From positions 124,001-188,000 of the forward strand of contig CAJUJK010000003.1 in the NCBI GenBank assembly GCA_910586705.1: DNA of 64,000 nt, given 5' to 3'. This document shows positions 43,074 to 51,915 of the stretch, piece after piece; positions within the stretch are counted from its first letter, which is position 1, and each line of letters starts with the position of its first letter. A program made the translations under genes and the position numbers. The DNA comes from an uncultured Lachnospiraceae bacterium. Its GTDB lineage: Bacteria; Bacillota; Clostridia; Lachnospirales; Lachnospiraceae. The notes under the pieces are model-generated. The model searched no databases, had not been told where the DNA came from, and saw only the letters and a program-made list of their open reading frames with translations.

Positions 43074-43120
43074 ACTTTCCTCCATTCCAAAACGTTCCCG
43101 TTTTTGTTTTTGATGGCTTT

Positions 43121-43148
43121 ATCATACCGTCTTTTTCAGACCCATCAA
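43121..43148 (-). promoter_or_regulatory. Promoter of the sugar ABC/GH31 operon
   Basis: TTGATG (minus, 43148-43143), 16 bases, TATGAT (43126-43121). It lies between the response regulator stop and the lipoprotein start and may be where the AraC-type response regulator acts. Confidence 0.55.
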
Positions 43149-43188
43149 ACGGGAGAAAAATGAAAAAGGATGAAATATCTAAACCGAT

Positions 43189-44721
43189 CTACCGGTTGGA
43201 CTTTCTGTACTCCGCAGGCGACATCCCCACACACTCCTTAAACACTCTGGCGAAATACTTGGCATCCGCATACCCGATTTTCTCTGCAATCTCATACTGT
43301 TTGAGCCGGGTTCCGATCAGCAGCTCCTTCGCCTTGGACAGACGGTAGTTGCGGATATAGGCGCTGAAATTCTCCCCCACTTCCTTGTGAAACTGGCTTC
43401 CCAGATACTCCTGCGTCAAATGCAGCCTGTCCGCGATCTCGCTCAGGGTGATACCGTCCGCATAAAACTCGTGAATCATGCCCTGCGTCTTTTTCACCGC
43501 AAGGCTCACCGCCTCCGCGCTCTTTCCGGGCGCGCCCATCTGCGAAAACAGTCCGTCAAAACTTTTTTTCAGCTCCTCCTCGGTCTTTGCGCCCATAATA
43601 CATTCTAGCTGCCTTTTCTGATCAATTTTCCGATATTCTATACCGCCCACTTCCTTGGCAATGTTCAAGACCGCCCACTGGAAGCGGACGTAGGATTCCT
43701 TGATCTCTTTTGGGACATACATCCTGCCGTTTAAAAAATAGGCGTGAAACTGCTCCGTGATCCCGCGGATTTTTTCTATTTCCCCGGTACAGACCGCCGC
43801 CTTGATCCGGTTCTCCAGCTCCACCGGGTAAATGCAGATCTCTGTCTGCACGTCCGCAATCCGGGGGTAGGATATCAGCACATCATCGCCCAGAACGATG
43901 CTCCAGTCCATGTAGGGAAGCAAAGTCTGGTAACCCTCCCTGACCGCTCTGACCCCGGTCACCTCCACCATGCCATAACTGATATGGCACCCCTGCTTAT
44001 CCCTTTTCTGGAACAGGATCTGGTTCTGGTACCAGCGCTCAATCTCCTGTCTGGAAGAATAGCCGTAGAGCAGTGCCAGAACCGCCCGGTCATACTCCAT
44101 ATCCACCAGACAATACCTGACGTCCTTCTGCTCCAGAATCCGGCACATCTCCTGCCGCTTCTTCTCTCTTCCCGCCTCAAAGCAGTCCCCCATATAGACC
44201 AGCAGTTCAATGAACGGCGTGTCCTTTCTGATCTGGTATTTCTTGTCCAGAAACCCCTCCATTTTCTGATCCAGAACAGACACCCCGTACAGCAGCCCCG
44301 TCACGATATGTTCCAGACTCCCCATGGTCTCCGGCGTCCTCTTCTGCTCCTGCTCATAGAGATTCTGTATCTTGCGGATCGTCTGGACAAACTCCGGCAC
44401 CACCACAGGCTTGATGATATAATCGCACACGCCAAGCTTTACAGCCTGTCTGGCATAGGCAAATTCCGAGTATGCCGTCAGCACAACCACCTTCGGAAAC
44501 AGCCCGGCTTCCTGTACCTTCCTGAGCATCTCAAGCCCGTCCATGACCGGCATTTTAATATCGGTAATGACCAGATCGGGCTGGTTTTCAACGATGTGCT
44601 GCAGCCCTTCCTGCCCGTTTCCCGCGACGCCATCTATGACAATATCCGGGAACATCCTCCGCATCAGCTTGCAGAGACCCTCCCTGATCAGAATTTCATC
44701 TTCCACCACTACCGCTCTCAC
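43189..44721 (-). CDS. Response regulator with AraC-type DNA-binding domain (YesN-like)
   Basis: A 510-residue response regulator. The receiver is at the N-terminus (VRAVVVEDEILIREGLCKLM), and the phosphorylated Asp is about residue 54 in DLVITDIKMPVMDG. Position about 105 has the conserved Lys in DYIIKPV. The C-terminal 100 residues hold an AraC double HTH (GITLSEIADRLHL, VGENFSAYIRNYRLSKAKEL, YEIAEKIGYADAKYFARVFK). A long middle domain is of unknown role. The start is GTG 44721, with GGGAGG ten bases upstream, so the gene overlaps the kinase stop by four bases (GTGA). It probably activates the neighbouring sugar operon. Confidence 0.92.
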   Translation of the reverse strand: MRAVVVEDEILIREGLCKLMRRMFPDIVIDGVAGNGQEGLQHIVENQPDLVITDIKMPVMDGLEMLRKVQEAGLFPKVVVLTAYSEFAYARQAVKLGVCDYIIKPVVVPEFVQTIRKIQNLYEQEQKRTPETMGSLEHIVTGLLYGVSVLDQKMEGFLDKKYQIRKDTPFIELLVYMGDCFEAGREKKRQEMCRILEQKDVRYCLVDMEYDRAVLALLYGYSSRQEIERWYQNQILFQKRDKQGCHISYGMVEVTGVRAVREGYQTLLPYMDWSIVLGDDVLISYPRIADVQTEICIYPVELENRIKAAVCTGEIEKIRGITEQFHAYFLNGRMYVPKEIKESYVRFQWAVLNIAKEVGGIEYRKIDQKRQLECIMGAKTEEELKKSFDGLFSQMGAPGKSAEAVSLAVKKTQGMIHEFYADGITLSEIADRLHLTQEYLGSQFHKEVGENFSAYIRNYRLSKAKELLIGTRLKQYEIAEKIGYADAKYFARVFKECVGMSPAEYRKSNR

Positions 44722-46508
44722 CCGTTGTTTTCCTCCCATGTATCGACTATAGGAATCCAGATACACACCGTCGTGCCGTGCCCTTCCAGACTCTCTATCC
44801 TGACTCTGGCGTTCTCGCCGTAGTACATATGAATCCTCGTGATGGCGTTTTCCATCCCGATATGATTTTTGTTATCCGTTTTTTGAAAGATCCCGGCATT
44901 CATTTCCCGCACCATTTCAGCGGGTATCCCGCAGCCGTTGTCCTGAATCCGTATGACGATCTGGTCCCCCTCCTGCCCCATATCCATCTGCAGTTCATGG
45001 GTTCTGTCTATCCCCTCAAACCCATGCAGAATGGCATTTTCAATGAAGGGCTGCAAAAGCAGCTTGTGAATCGGAAGCCCCATGATTTCCCGCGCCACGT
45101 TGATATGGCAGTCAAAGGATTTTTTGAGTTTCGTCTGCTGCAAAAAAATATACTGTTTCAGCCAGTCCACCTCATCCCGGATCCTGACGACCCCGTTGCT
45201 GTCAGAGATCCCGTAGCGCAAAATGCCGGCAAGCGTGGCAATCATATTGCTGATCTCATACTCGTCCCTGTCAATCGCCATCCAGTTGATGGTGTCCAGC
45301 GTATTGTATAAAAAATGCGGGTTGATCTGCGCTTCCAGAGCCGCAATCTCCGCATCTTTCTGCCTCTGCATGGACTCCCCCAGCTTATCCATCATGGCGT
45401 TGAACTCCTCCGCAATCACTTCAATCTCCGTGGGGCGCGTCGGGTCCTTGCCCACATGGACGTGCAGATCCCCCTTGCCCGCCTTCCGCATCGTCTCCAC
45501 AACCCTCTTGATGGAACTGGTCATCTTTGTCACCTGACTGAACATAATGGTCATCACCGTAAACAGGGACAGGACAATAATGAAAACCCGGAGCTGCTGC
45601 TGTTGTCTGAGCGCCTGAATCAGCTCCTCCTGACTGGTCACCCGGACAATCTCCCATCCTGTGCTCTCATCACACACCGAATAGACGGAAAGCGCCGTCT
45701 CCCCTAACAGTCCCGTCTCCTTGGCAATCTGCCGGTACGCAGCCTTTTTTTCATCCGCAGACGCCCCTTTTTCATAGGCAGCCTGCCCCACTCTCCCGGA
45801 ACCGGCGCAGGAGATCAGTGTCCCCTCGCTGTCCACAATAAAGTTCAGACCGTTCTCCGTCGTGGCGCAGATTTCCTCTAGCAGCCTTTCGTCAATGCTG
45901 ACAAGCACGATCCCGCACCGCTTGTCCACGTCCCGGTAGTCGATGATGCGGCGCCCGATATGAAACAGATAACAGGAGTTGCTTCCGAATACAACACGGT
46001 CTCCCGTCGGAATCATGTGGGACCTGTTGTCGGCGCTTATCTCACGGTAAAGTTCCTCCTGCGACATGGAAATGCTGTCCATCCACGACGTGCGGGTGGT
46101 GGCTGACGTAAGCTGATTGTAAAATACCAGTTCCCCGCTGTCCGTTATCACAGAGATGAATTTCACGTAATCCTTCGTGTACACCATCCCTCTTAAAATC
46201 CTTCTGAGCATCTGCCTGTTGCTCGCCACATCCTCCCCGGCATTGATCCTGTCCACCAGCTCCACAATATCGTCATCCGTATACACCTGATACAGAATAT
46301 CCTCATAGGAGTCCAGCCAGACATCCAGCCCCACCCGGATCTGTTCCAGATTGGCGTTTGTCATGCTCTCCACATTCTGTCTGACCAGTCTGGACGTATT
46401 GTAGTAAGCGACAATATTCACAAGGGCAATGGGCAGAAAGGACGTCACGACAAAAGCCATAATCAGCCGTGTCCTGATGCTCTTTCTGTCAAAACTGATT
46501 TCACGCAT
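44718..46508 (-). CDS. Sensor histidine kinase (YesM-like)
   Basis: A 596-residue membrane kinase. One helix lies near residues 15-35, an extracellular dCache-like sensing domain follows, a second helix lies near 300-325, then a HAMP region (ends GKGDLHVHVGK). The phosphorylated His is in INPHFLYNTLD near residue 397. The ATP site has the N-box QPFIENAILHG near 485 and DNGCGIP near 523. It signals to the overlapping response regulator gene. Its ligand is probably an extracellular sugar. A GGGGAGG site precedes ATG 46508, and a TATAAT at 46527-46532 may be its -10 element. Confidence 0.92.
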   Translation of the reverse strand: MREISFDRKSIRTRLIMAFVVTSFLPIALVNIVAYYNTSRLVRQNVESMTNANLEQIRVGLDVWLDSYEDILYQVYTDDDIVELVDRINAGEDVASNRQMLRRILRGMVYTKDYVKFISVITDSGELVFYNQLTSATTRTSWMDSISMSQEELYREISADNRSHMIPTGDRVVFGSNSCYLFHIGRRIIDYRDVDKRCGIVLVSIDERLLEEICATTENGLNFIVDSEGTLISCAGSGRVGQAAYEKGASADEKKAAYRQIAKETGLLGETALSVYSVCDESTGWEIVRVTSQEELIQALRQQQQLRVFIIVLSLFTVMTIMFSQVTKMTSSIKRVVETMRKAGKGDLHVHVGKDPTRPTEIEVIAEEFNAMMDKLGESMQRQKDAEIAALEAQINPHFLYNTLDTINWMAIDRDEYEISNMIATLAGILRYGISDSNGVVRIRDEVDWLKQYIFLQQTKLKKSFDCHINVAREIMGLPIHKLLLQPFIENAILHGFEGIDRTHELQMDMGQEGDQIVIRIQDNGCGIPAEMVREMNAGIFQKTDNKNHIGMENAITRIHMYYGENARVRIESLEGHGTTVCIWIPIVDTWEENNG

Positions 46509-46608
46509 AGCAGATCCTCCCCTTTTATTATAGGAAGGATCCGCTTTAAAAAAACGGGAAAAATATAAGATAGGTAGAAATATCTAAGGAAAATACAGAA
46601 ATGTGTTC

Positions 46609-48123
46609 TTACTGCCCCTCCGGCGTCCCCGCAGGCAGCTCCGGCTCCAGCTCCATGGGTATCTCCGGCAGCGGCTCCGGCTCCGTCCCCGGCAGATAAT
46701 AGCAAATGACAGGGGTATTCTTCTCCACCATACCGTAGATTTCCTGTGCCACCGCGTAGGGCAGATTGACACAGCCGTGGGAGCCGTTCGTCATATAGAT
46801 ATTCCTGCCAAACTCGCTTCTCCACGTCGCGTCGTGCATTCCCACATTATTGTTAAAGGGCATCCAGAAATTGACCGGCGTACTGTAAGTCTCCCCGTTT
46901 AAGGTGGCGTTCCGCTCCTTGTACGTGATCCCGTAAATCCCTGGCGGCGTGGCGTTTCCCCTGCCGGGATTGCCCGATACAAAGTCCGATTCCAGAACGC
47001 ATTCCCCGTTCTGGTATAAAAACAGGTGCTGTGCCGTCAGATTAATCTCCACGTAGGAATCCCCATAGTCGGGCGACTCGTAGGAAGCCGCCGTCTGTCT
47101 GTAGACAGGCACACGCTCTCCTCCCTCGCCCTTTTCCAGCAGACCAATCAGTTCTTCGGTTTCCTGCCCCACATCCATCCACCAGCCGTAATCTCCCAGA
47201 TCAATCGTCACTTCTTCCCCATAGCTGGTCATAAACTTTCTCTTGTGAAAAACCGTGTCATGCTTTCTCCGCAGGGAATTGACATACTCTTTTACCAGTT
47301 CCGTGTCAAGCTCCGCCCGGTTCCCCTTCCGCACAATCCAGCCCGCCACGGTGTCCGCGTCCAGAACTTCCCGTTCTTCCCCAAATGTATAAGTAACGGT
47401 CGTATTCACATAGTTCTGCAGCTTTTCGTAGGTTTTTTTAAGCCCCGCATCCTCTGCAGTCACCTTCGGCTCCTCGTAACATCCCGCCGCATCCAGATCC
47501 ACCTGCTTTTCCAGTCCGTCCAATGCCGCCTTGATCGCTTCTATGGTCTTTTCCCGGTTCAGACGGTTTCCTTTTTCCTCCGCCACCAGCGCGAAACCGC
47601 TCTCCGGCACATAATCCGCTATGTAAGCGTCCGTCGGCTCTTTCACAAAATCCTTTTGAAATCCCCGGAGCGCATCTATGTATTCCAGAAGCGCTGTCTC
47701 CTCATAAAAAAGAGGCGCGTCCATGCGGTAATCCGCATCGTGCTTTAAAAACCAGAGATATGGATTCTGTCCCTGCAAAACAGCCTGCAGCGGCTCCGTG
47801 GAAACATAGGAAATCCCGATCCCGCTTCCCGGTATTTCCTCCTCCAGCGTCGTGCCGTCAGCCTGCCGCTCTATGACACAGAGCGAATAGTTCCCGATCT
47901 GCTCCTCCAGCTCGGAAATCGACATGCCGGACACGTCCACCTCGTCGATCACCGTGCCGTTTAAAAAACAGCTCTGGTAGCGGTTCAGCCCCGCTATGTA
48001 GACGATCAGCAGGACAAGAAGGGACGCCCCCGCAATGGCGGACGCGATCAGAATCCCCTTCTTTTTCCACGTAAGCTCCCTCTTTGATTCTGTTGTTTCC
48101 TGATGCTTGAACGGTAGTTTCAT
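46609..48123 (-). CDS. L,D-transpeptidase with PG-binding domain (YkuD family)
   Basis: A 504-residue cell-envelope enzyme. A signal-anchor helix lies at about residues 28-48 (GILIASAIAGASLLVLLIVY). Two putative peptidoglycan-binding regions (PG_binding_4 type) follow up to about 330. The YkuD catalytic domain is at about 365-490, with its active site in the MHDATW and GSHGCVNLP motif near 446-455, where Cys forms the acyl intermediate. It crosslinks peptidoglycan stems by 3-3 bonds, outside the membrane. AAGGA precedes ATG 48123. It is after the NRPS operon terminator, so it is probably a separate unit. Confidence 0.9.
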   Translation of the reverse strand: MKLPFKHQETTESKRELTWKKKGILIASAIAGASLLVLLIVYIAGLNRYQSCFLNGTVIDEVDVSGMSISELEEQIGNYSLCVIERQADGTTLEEEIPGSGIGISYVSTEPLQAVLQGQNPYLWFLKHDADYRMDAPLFYEETALLEYIDALRGFQKDFVKEPTDAYIADYVPESGFALVAEEKGNRLNREKTIEAIKAALDGLEKQVDLDAAGCYEEPKVTAEDAGLKKTYEKLQNYVNTTVTYTFGEEREVLDADTVAGWIVRKGNRAELDTELVKEYVNSLRRKHDTVFHKRKFMTSYGEEVTIDLGDYGWWMDVGQETEELIGLLEKGEGGERVPVYRQTAASYESPDYGDSYVEINLTAQHLFLYQNGECVLESDFVSGNPGRGNATPPGIYGITYKERNATLNGETYSTPVNFWMPFNNNVGMHDATWRSEFGRNIYMTNGSHGCVNLPYAVAQEIYGMVEKNTPVICYYLPGTEPEPLPEIPMELEPELPAGTPEGQ

Positions 48124-48196
48124 TGGCTCTGTTTTCCTTACTTAAATAATATGCTGACTTAGCTTATGCGCGTAAGCAGACTTTGCTTATGCGAGC

Positions 48197-48233
48197 AAAA
48201 AAAGAATGCTATACTTTGTTCAGTATAACATTC
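48197..48233 (-). terminator. Strong intrinsic terminator of the NRPS operon
   Basis: On the minus strand GAATGTTATACT pairs with AGTATAGCATTC (one mismatch, loop six bases; 48204-48233) and is followed by TTTTTTT (48197-48203). It lies about 25 bases after the acyltransferase-like gene and closes the operon. Confidence 0.85.
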
Positions 48234-48258
48234 CTTCTGACAGATTTCACGTCTCTTT

Positions 48259-49374
48259 TTATGCCATTTTTTTCACATGGTTGTATCCTCTGACCATAAG
48301 CCCGGTCACGACGATTGACAACAGTGCCAGCAGCCAGCACTGGTAACTCTGAAAACCCTCATATCCGTGTATGCCAAAAACTGCCAGATACACCGGCACA
48401 TGCAGCGCGTAATACTTGGATATATGTCTGTTATAGTACAGAAGCTGCCGCGCCGCGGGATTTTGCGGCTCCTTTCGTCCACCATCCGCTTCTCCCCTTC
48501 TATCGATAAAGTAAATAAGTATGGCAAAGGCGAAAATGTGCGAAAGGCTCGCCGCCACATGAAAGAGATCCGGCTGCGTGTATGATGCGGTGAGTACCGC
48601 GTACATTTCCGAAAGGTCCGCGCCGTATTTTCCAAATATAAACGCCCACCAGACCAGAATCATCACAGCGGAAGGAACCGCCAGCCTCCTATAAAATGCC
48701 GCTTTATCAGCCACATGCCGCAGCGCTTTTCCAAAAGCGACCCCGAACAGCGCGTAGGACAGAAAATAGAGCGGTGTAAAAGATACAAAATCCGCCTCCC
48801 CAACCAGCAGTCTGAGCACATATCCGAGCACTGGCACATTCACGGGCGTTCCGTAGAGGAAAGGAGCCGCTATGCCGACCGCCGCGCCGAGTATCACGTA
48901 CCCCACAGGTTTCATTTTCAGTTTCCTGAGAAGCGCCAGCACCAGATAAATGATGCCTGTGATAAAAAAGATATTGGTGTACTGTAAAAATATCCCCACC
49001 GAAAGGCGGAAGTTCTGCATCCCGGCGTCCGACAGCCTGCCCCGGACAAACGGGTACGGCAGAAGCAATGCCGCCACATAGGCGAGATTGTTCAGATACT
49101 GATACACCACCATACGGACCCCGCTCTGACAGAGCGTCTTCGGCGCCGCATTTTTGCTGTAAACCGTTCCCATTCCCATGACAAAAATAAAAATAGCCGC
49201 GCCGGACATGGTGGCAAACATATAAATACCCCGTGCCACGGCATCCTCCGGGGACATGGTTGCCTGAAACGCATGAATCAGAAAAATAAACAGCATAAAA
49301 AAGCCTTTCAGATAATCGAACTCTCCCTGCCTTCCGATATTTACCTCGTCTTTTGAAAAAATCGTGTTCTTCAT
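48259..49374 (-). CDS. Membrane acyltransferase-like protein (DUF1624/acyltransferase-3-like)
   Basis: A 371-residue integral membrane protein with about ten helices. The N-terminus FDYLKGFFMLFIFLIHAFQA resembles the first helix of acyltransferase-3, OpgC and heparan-alpha-glucosaminide acetyltransferase-like proteins, where this His is often catalytic. The rest is membrane helices with no motif I know. It is the last gene of the NRPS operon, 31 bases after the phosphopantetheinyl transferase gene, so it may modify or handle the peptide product. I chose ATG 49374 because an AGAGGG site lies just upstream, rather than a far longer frame starting at 49557 inside the neighbouring gene. Confidence 0.75.
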   Translation of the reverse strand: MKNTIFSKDEVNIGRQGEFDYLKGFFMLFIFLIHAFQATMSPEDAVARGIYMFATMSGAAIFIFVMGMGTVYSKNAAPKTLCQSGVRMVVYQYLNNLAYVAALLLPYPFVRGRLSDAGMQNFRLSVGIFLQYTNIFFITGIIYLVLALLRKLKMKPVGYVILGAAVGIAAPFLYGTPVNVPVLGYVLRLLVGEADFVSFTPLYFLSYALFGVAFGKALRHVADKAAFYRRLAVPSAVMILVWWAFIFGKYGADLSEMYAVLTASYTQPDLFHVAASLSHIFAFAILIYFIDRRGEADGGRKEPQNPAARQLLYYNRHISKYYALHVPVYLAVFGIHGYEGFQSYQCWLLALLSIVVTGLMVRGYNHVKKMA

Positions 49375-49405
49375 CTTCCCTCTCCCGGACCACCGTCCCT
49401 GTTTT

Positions 49406-50092
49406 CTATCCCTGCCGATTCTCCCGGAAACACACGGCGGCAAAATATTCCCCCAGCCGGTACTCCCTGAATACAAATGCCTCTGGATCAAGGAAATGCG
49501 CCACCACGCTCTTCCCGTCAAGGGCAATGTCTCCCTCCGGCAATATCGCAATCTCAAAGGCGTTCAGGGGGAGCAGAAGCCCTGTCCCCAGCGCCTTTAA
49601 AAAGCTCTCCTTCAACGTCCACATCCGGGTGAACGCCTCATCCTGTCCCGCCTTCCCCTGCTGCCCGGCAATAAAGGCATACTCCCCCGGGGTAAAGAAG
49701 CGTTTTGCCAAAGCCAGATCGGACGCCTGCTGCCTTTCAATGTCACACCCCGTCTCCACGCCCGCAAACACCGCCAGAACCTTGCTCCCGGAATGGGAAA
49801 GGTTAAAGTGGATATGCGGATGTTTCGCCAGATAAGGCTTTCCCTTTTCCGTGTAAGACAATACTGCCTCCCGCTCGCAAAGTCCCCATTCCGACAACCC
49901 CTTATCCATTAAAATGCCCGCTCCCAGAGAGAGTCGTTTGTCCTCCATGCGAAGGAGCGAATCCACTTTTCTCTGCCGCTCGTCGGACATGGTTTTATAA
50001 TATGTCAAAAAACTACCCTCGTCCTCCAGTTCCCCCACATCCATACAATACAGGACAGCCCCGTCCTCCCTGAACAGCTCCTCCGCTCTCAT
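49406..50092 (-). CDS. 4'-phosphopantetheinyl transferase, Sfp type
   Basis: A 228-residue enzyme that transfers phosphopantetheine from CoA to the serine of carrier domains. Core motifs are HFNLSHSG, the metal-binding GCDIE (usually G[IV]DIE) near residue 117, FFTPGEYAFI, and RMWTLKESFLKALGTGL near 155-170. Its size fits an Sfp-type enzyme. It probably activates the four carrier domains of the NRPS in the same operon. It overlaps the MATE-fusion gene by four bases (ATGA), so it is co-translated with it. Confidence 0.94.
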   Translation of the reverse strand: MRAEELFREDGAVLYCMDVGELEDEGSFLTYYKTMSDERQRKVDSLLRMEDKRLSLGAGILMDKGLSEWGLCEREAVLSYTEKGKPYLAKHPHIHFNLSHSGSKVLAVFAGVETGCDIERQQASDLALAKRFFTPGEYAFIAGQQGKAGQDEAFTRMWTLKESFLKALGTGLLLPLNAFEIAILPEGDIALDGKSVVAHFLDPEAFVFREYRLGEYFAAVCFRENRQG

Positions 50093-51909
50093 CCTTCTTG
50101 TATCCTTTCCTCTTTCGGTTTCATTTTCAGTTCCATGATCGTGTTGTTCATATTCAGAACCCGCATATACTGGAAATCCGACATGATTTTCCGAATGAGC
50201 GCAATCCCACCCAGTGCAATCTTCCCGTCCTCCTCCTCTTCCGACTGGTATTCCAGCGGATTAAAGGGCACACCGTCGTCCCGGACGCGGAGAAGATAGC
50301 TGCCGTCCTGAATGGTAAAACTGATGTCGATAAAACTTCTGTCGTTTCCCCGGTAGCCGTAACGGATCACGTTGGCGCAGATTTCTTCCAGAGCCAGCCC
50401 GATCAGCTTCGCATCCTTTTCCCCGATGCCGTTTTCTTCACAGAAGTCAAACAAGGCGTCCCGCAGCTTTATCACATCCTCCAGATGATTTTCTATGGAA
50501 AAATCCAGACAGGTCTCCTCCGCTATGTCCGGAAGCATATATCTGCCGCCGTCTGGAAATCTGCCGGCGCGCTGTCCTCCCATGCGGTAAAGGACACTGA
50601 CCAGTATGGTCAAAGCCTCGCTCACCACCGCTGCCACGCACACGCCGGGAAGTCCCATCCAGAAGATGCCGGCAAGGGTGATCGGCACCACCACACCGAA
50701 TCCCTGCAGCACCGTGATCACCGTGGAAAGTCCCGGCTGCAGGATTGTCTGGTAGTAGGACATGAGAAATTTATTGTACACATAAAAGGGGAACCCGCAC
50801 GCGAAGATGCGCAGCGCAAGTTTACACATGGCAAGCAGTTCCCCGTCCCGGATGCCGAACAGACCGGCAATCCCCTGCGGAAACAGGAGAAAGACGAACA
50901 GAAGCGCCGCGATGGTGAGATAGCTGTAGGTCAGCACTCTTTTGCACAGCGCGCGGATCCCGTAGTAGTCCCTCTCCCCATAGAGAATCCCGGCAATGCT
51001 GGGAATCAGTCCGATCACGCCGCCCACGCACAGTTCCGCGATCAGCACCGCGTTGGCGCACACGGAATAGACTGCCATGGAATCAGTTCCCAGATACCTC
51101 ACGATGGCGGAATTGATGATCACGGACGCAAGCGCCGACATCAGCGTGAACGCCGCGCTGGGAATCCCTGCCACCGACGCCATCTTCACATAGGATAGCA
51201 TCTGGTGCGCCGGACCGTCCGGCGTCCCTATACGCCACGAGAGCTTTAACATCCTGTGACCAGAACGGAAGTAGAGAAGCGCCGTCACCATGCCCGCCAG
51301 ATAACCGATCACGGTGGAGAGGGCGCTCCCCGCCATCCCCATTTGAAATACCTTGATAAATATGACATCCAGCACCAGATTCACCGCATTCGCGATGATA
51401 AACAGCGCGCTCCCAAGCTGCGGGTGATTGTCCGCATTCATAAAATAGCAGAAAATAATAGCGATGGTCAGAATCGGGATCCCGCCGAAATTGACCGCCA
51501 TATAAGGCTCCACCAGCGCCGCCATCTGCTCGTTCCCGGAAAGCGCCAAAGCGAGCGGTCCCGGCAAAAAAGGCGCAAGCAGAGCAAAGAGGAGGGATAT
51601 GGCGGCTCCCGCCGCCAGAGAAGCGCTAAACACGCCGCCCGCCTCAGACAGGCTCCGCTTTCCCAGAAGTACCGCCGCCTCCGCCGCGCCTCCCATAGCC
51701 AGCATCAGCGCCGGCATCTGCAGGGTGAGCAGCACAGGCATGGAAAGCTCGATCGCCGCCATCGCCTCCGATCCCAAAAGATTTCCAACGATCATACCGT
51801 CCACCACGTTGCCAAGCTGCATTGCCACAGTCATCAGCACCCCCGGCAGAATATACTGGTAGATCTTTTTCTGAATCAAATACGCGTTTCGCTCCATATC
51901 CTTTCCCAT
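50089..51909 (-). CDS. MATE transporter fused to an RsbW/SpoIIAB-like HATPase domain
   Basis: A 606-residue fusion. Residues 1 to about 450 form a MATE transporter with 12 helices (QLGNVVDGMIVGNLLGSEA; FMNADNHPQLGSALFIIANAVNL). The C-terminal 140 residues have a GHKL ATPase of the anti-sigma type: N-box ALEEICANVIRYGY near 506-519, G1-box DDGVPFNP near 545, and GGIALIRKIMSDF. No phosphoacceptor His is seen, so it is not a normal kinase. It may bind ATP and control efflux, or phosphorylate or bind a partner. It follows the NRPS by six bases, so it is the likely product exporter. ATG 51909 is chosen; 51897 is also possible. Confidence 0.88.
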   Translation of the reverse strand: MGKDMERNAYLIQKKIYQYILPGVLMTVAMQLGNVVDGMIVGNLLGSEAMAAIELSMPVLLTLQMPALMLAMGGAAEAAVLLGKRSLSEAGGVFSASLAAGAAISLLFALLAPFLPGPLALALSGNEQMAALVEPYMAVNFGGIPILTIAIIFCYFMNADNHPQLGSALFIIANAVNLVLDVIFIKVFQMGMAGSALSTVIGYLAGMVTALLYFRSGHRMLKLSWRIGTPDGPAHQMLSYVKMASVAGIPSAAFTLMSALASVIINSAIVRYLGTDSMAVYSVCANAVLIAELCVGGVIGLIPSIAGILYGERDYYGIRALCKRVLTYSYLTIAALLFVFLLFPQGIAGLFGIRDGELLAMCKLALRIFACGFPFYVYNKFLMSYYQTILQPGLSTVITVLQGFGVVVPITLAGIFWMGLPGVCVAAVVSEALTILVSVLYRMGGQRAGRFPDGGRYMLPDIAEETCLDFSIENHLEDVIKLRDALFDFCEENGIGEKDAKLIGLALEEICANVIRYGYRGNDRSFIDISFTIQDGSYLLRVRDDGVPFNPLEYQSEEEEDGKIALGGIALIRKIMSDFQYMRVLNMNNTIMELKMKPKEERIQEG

Positions 51910-51915
51910 GCCCCT

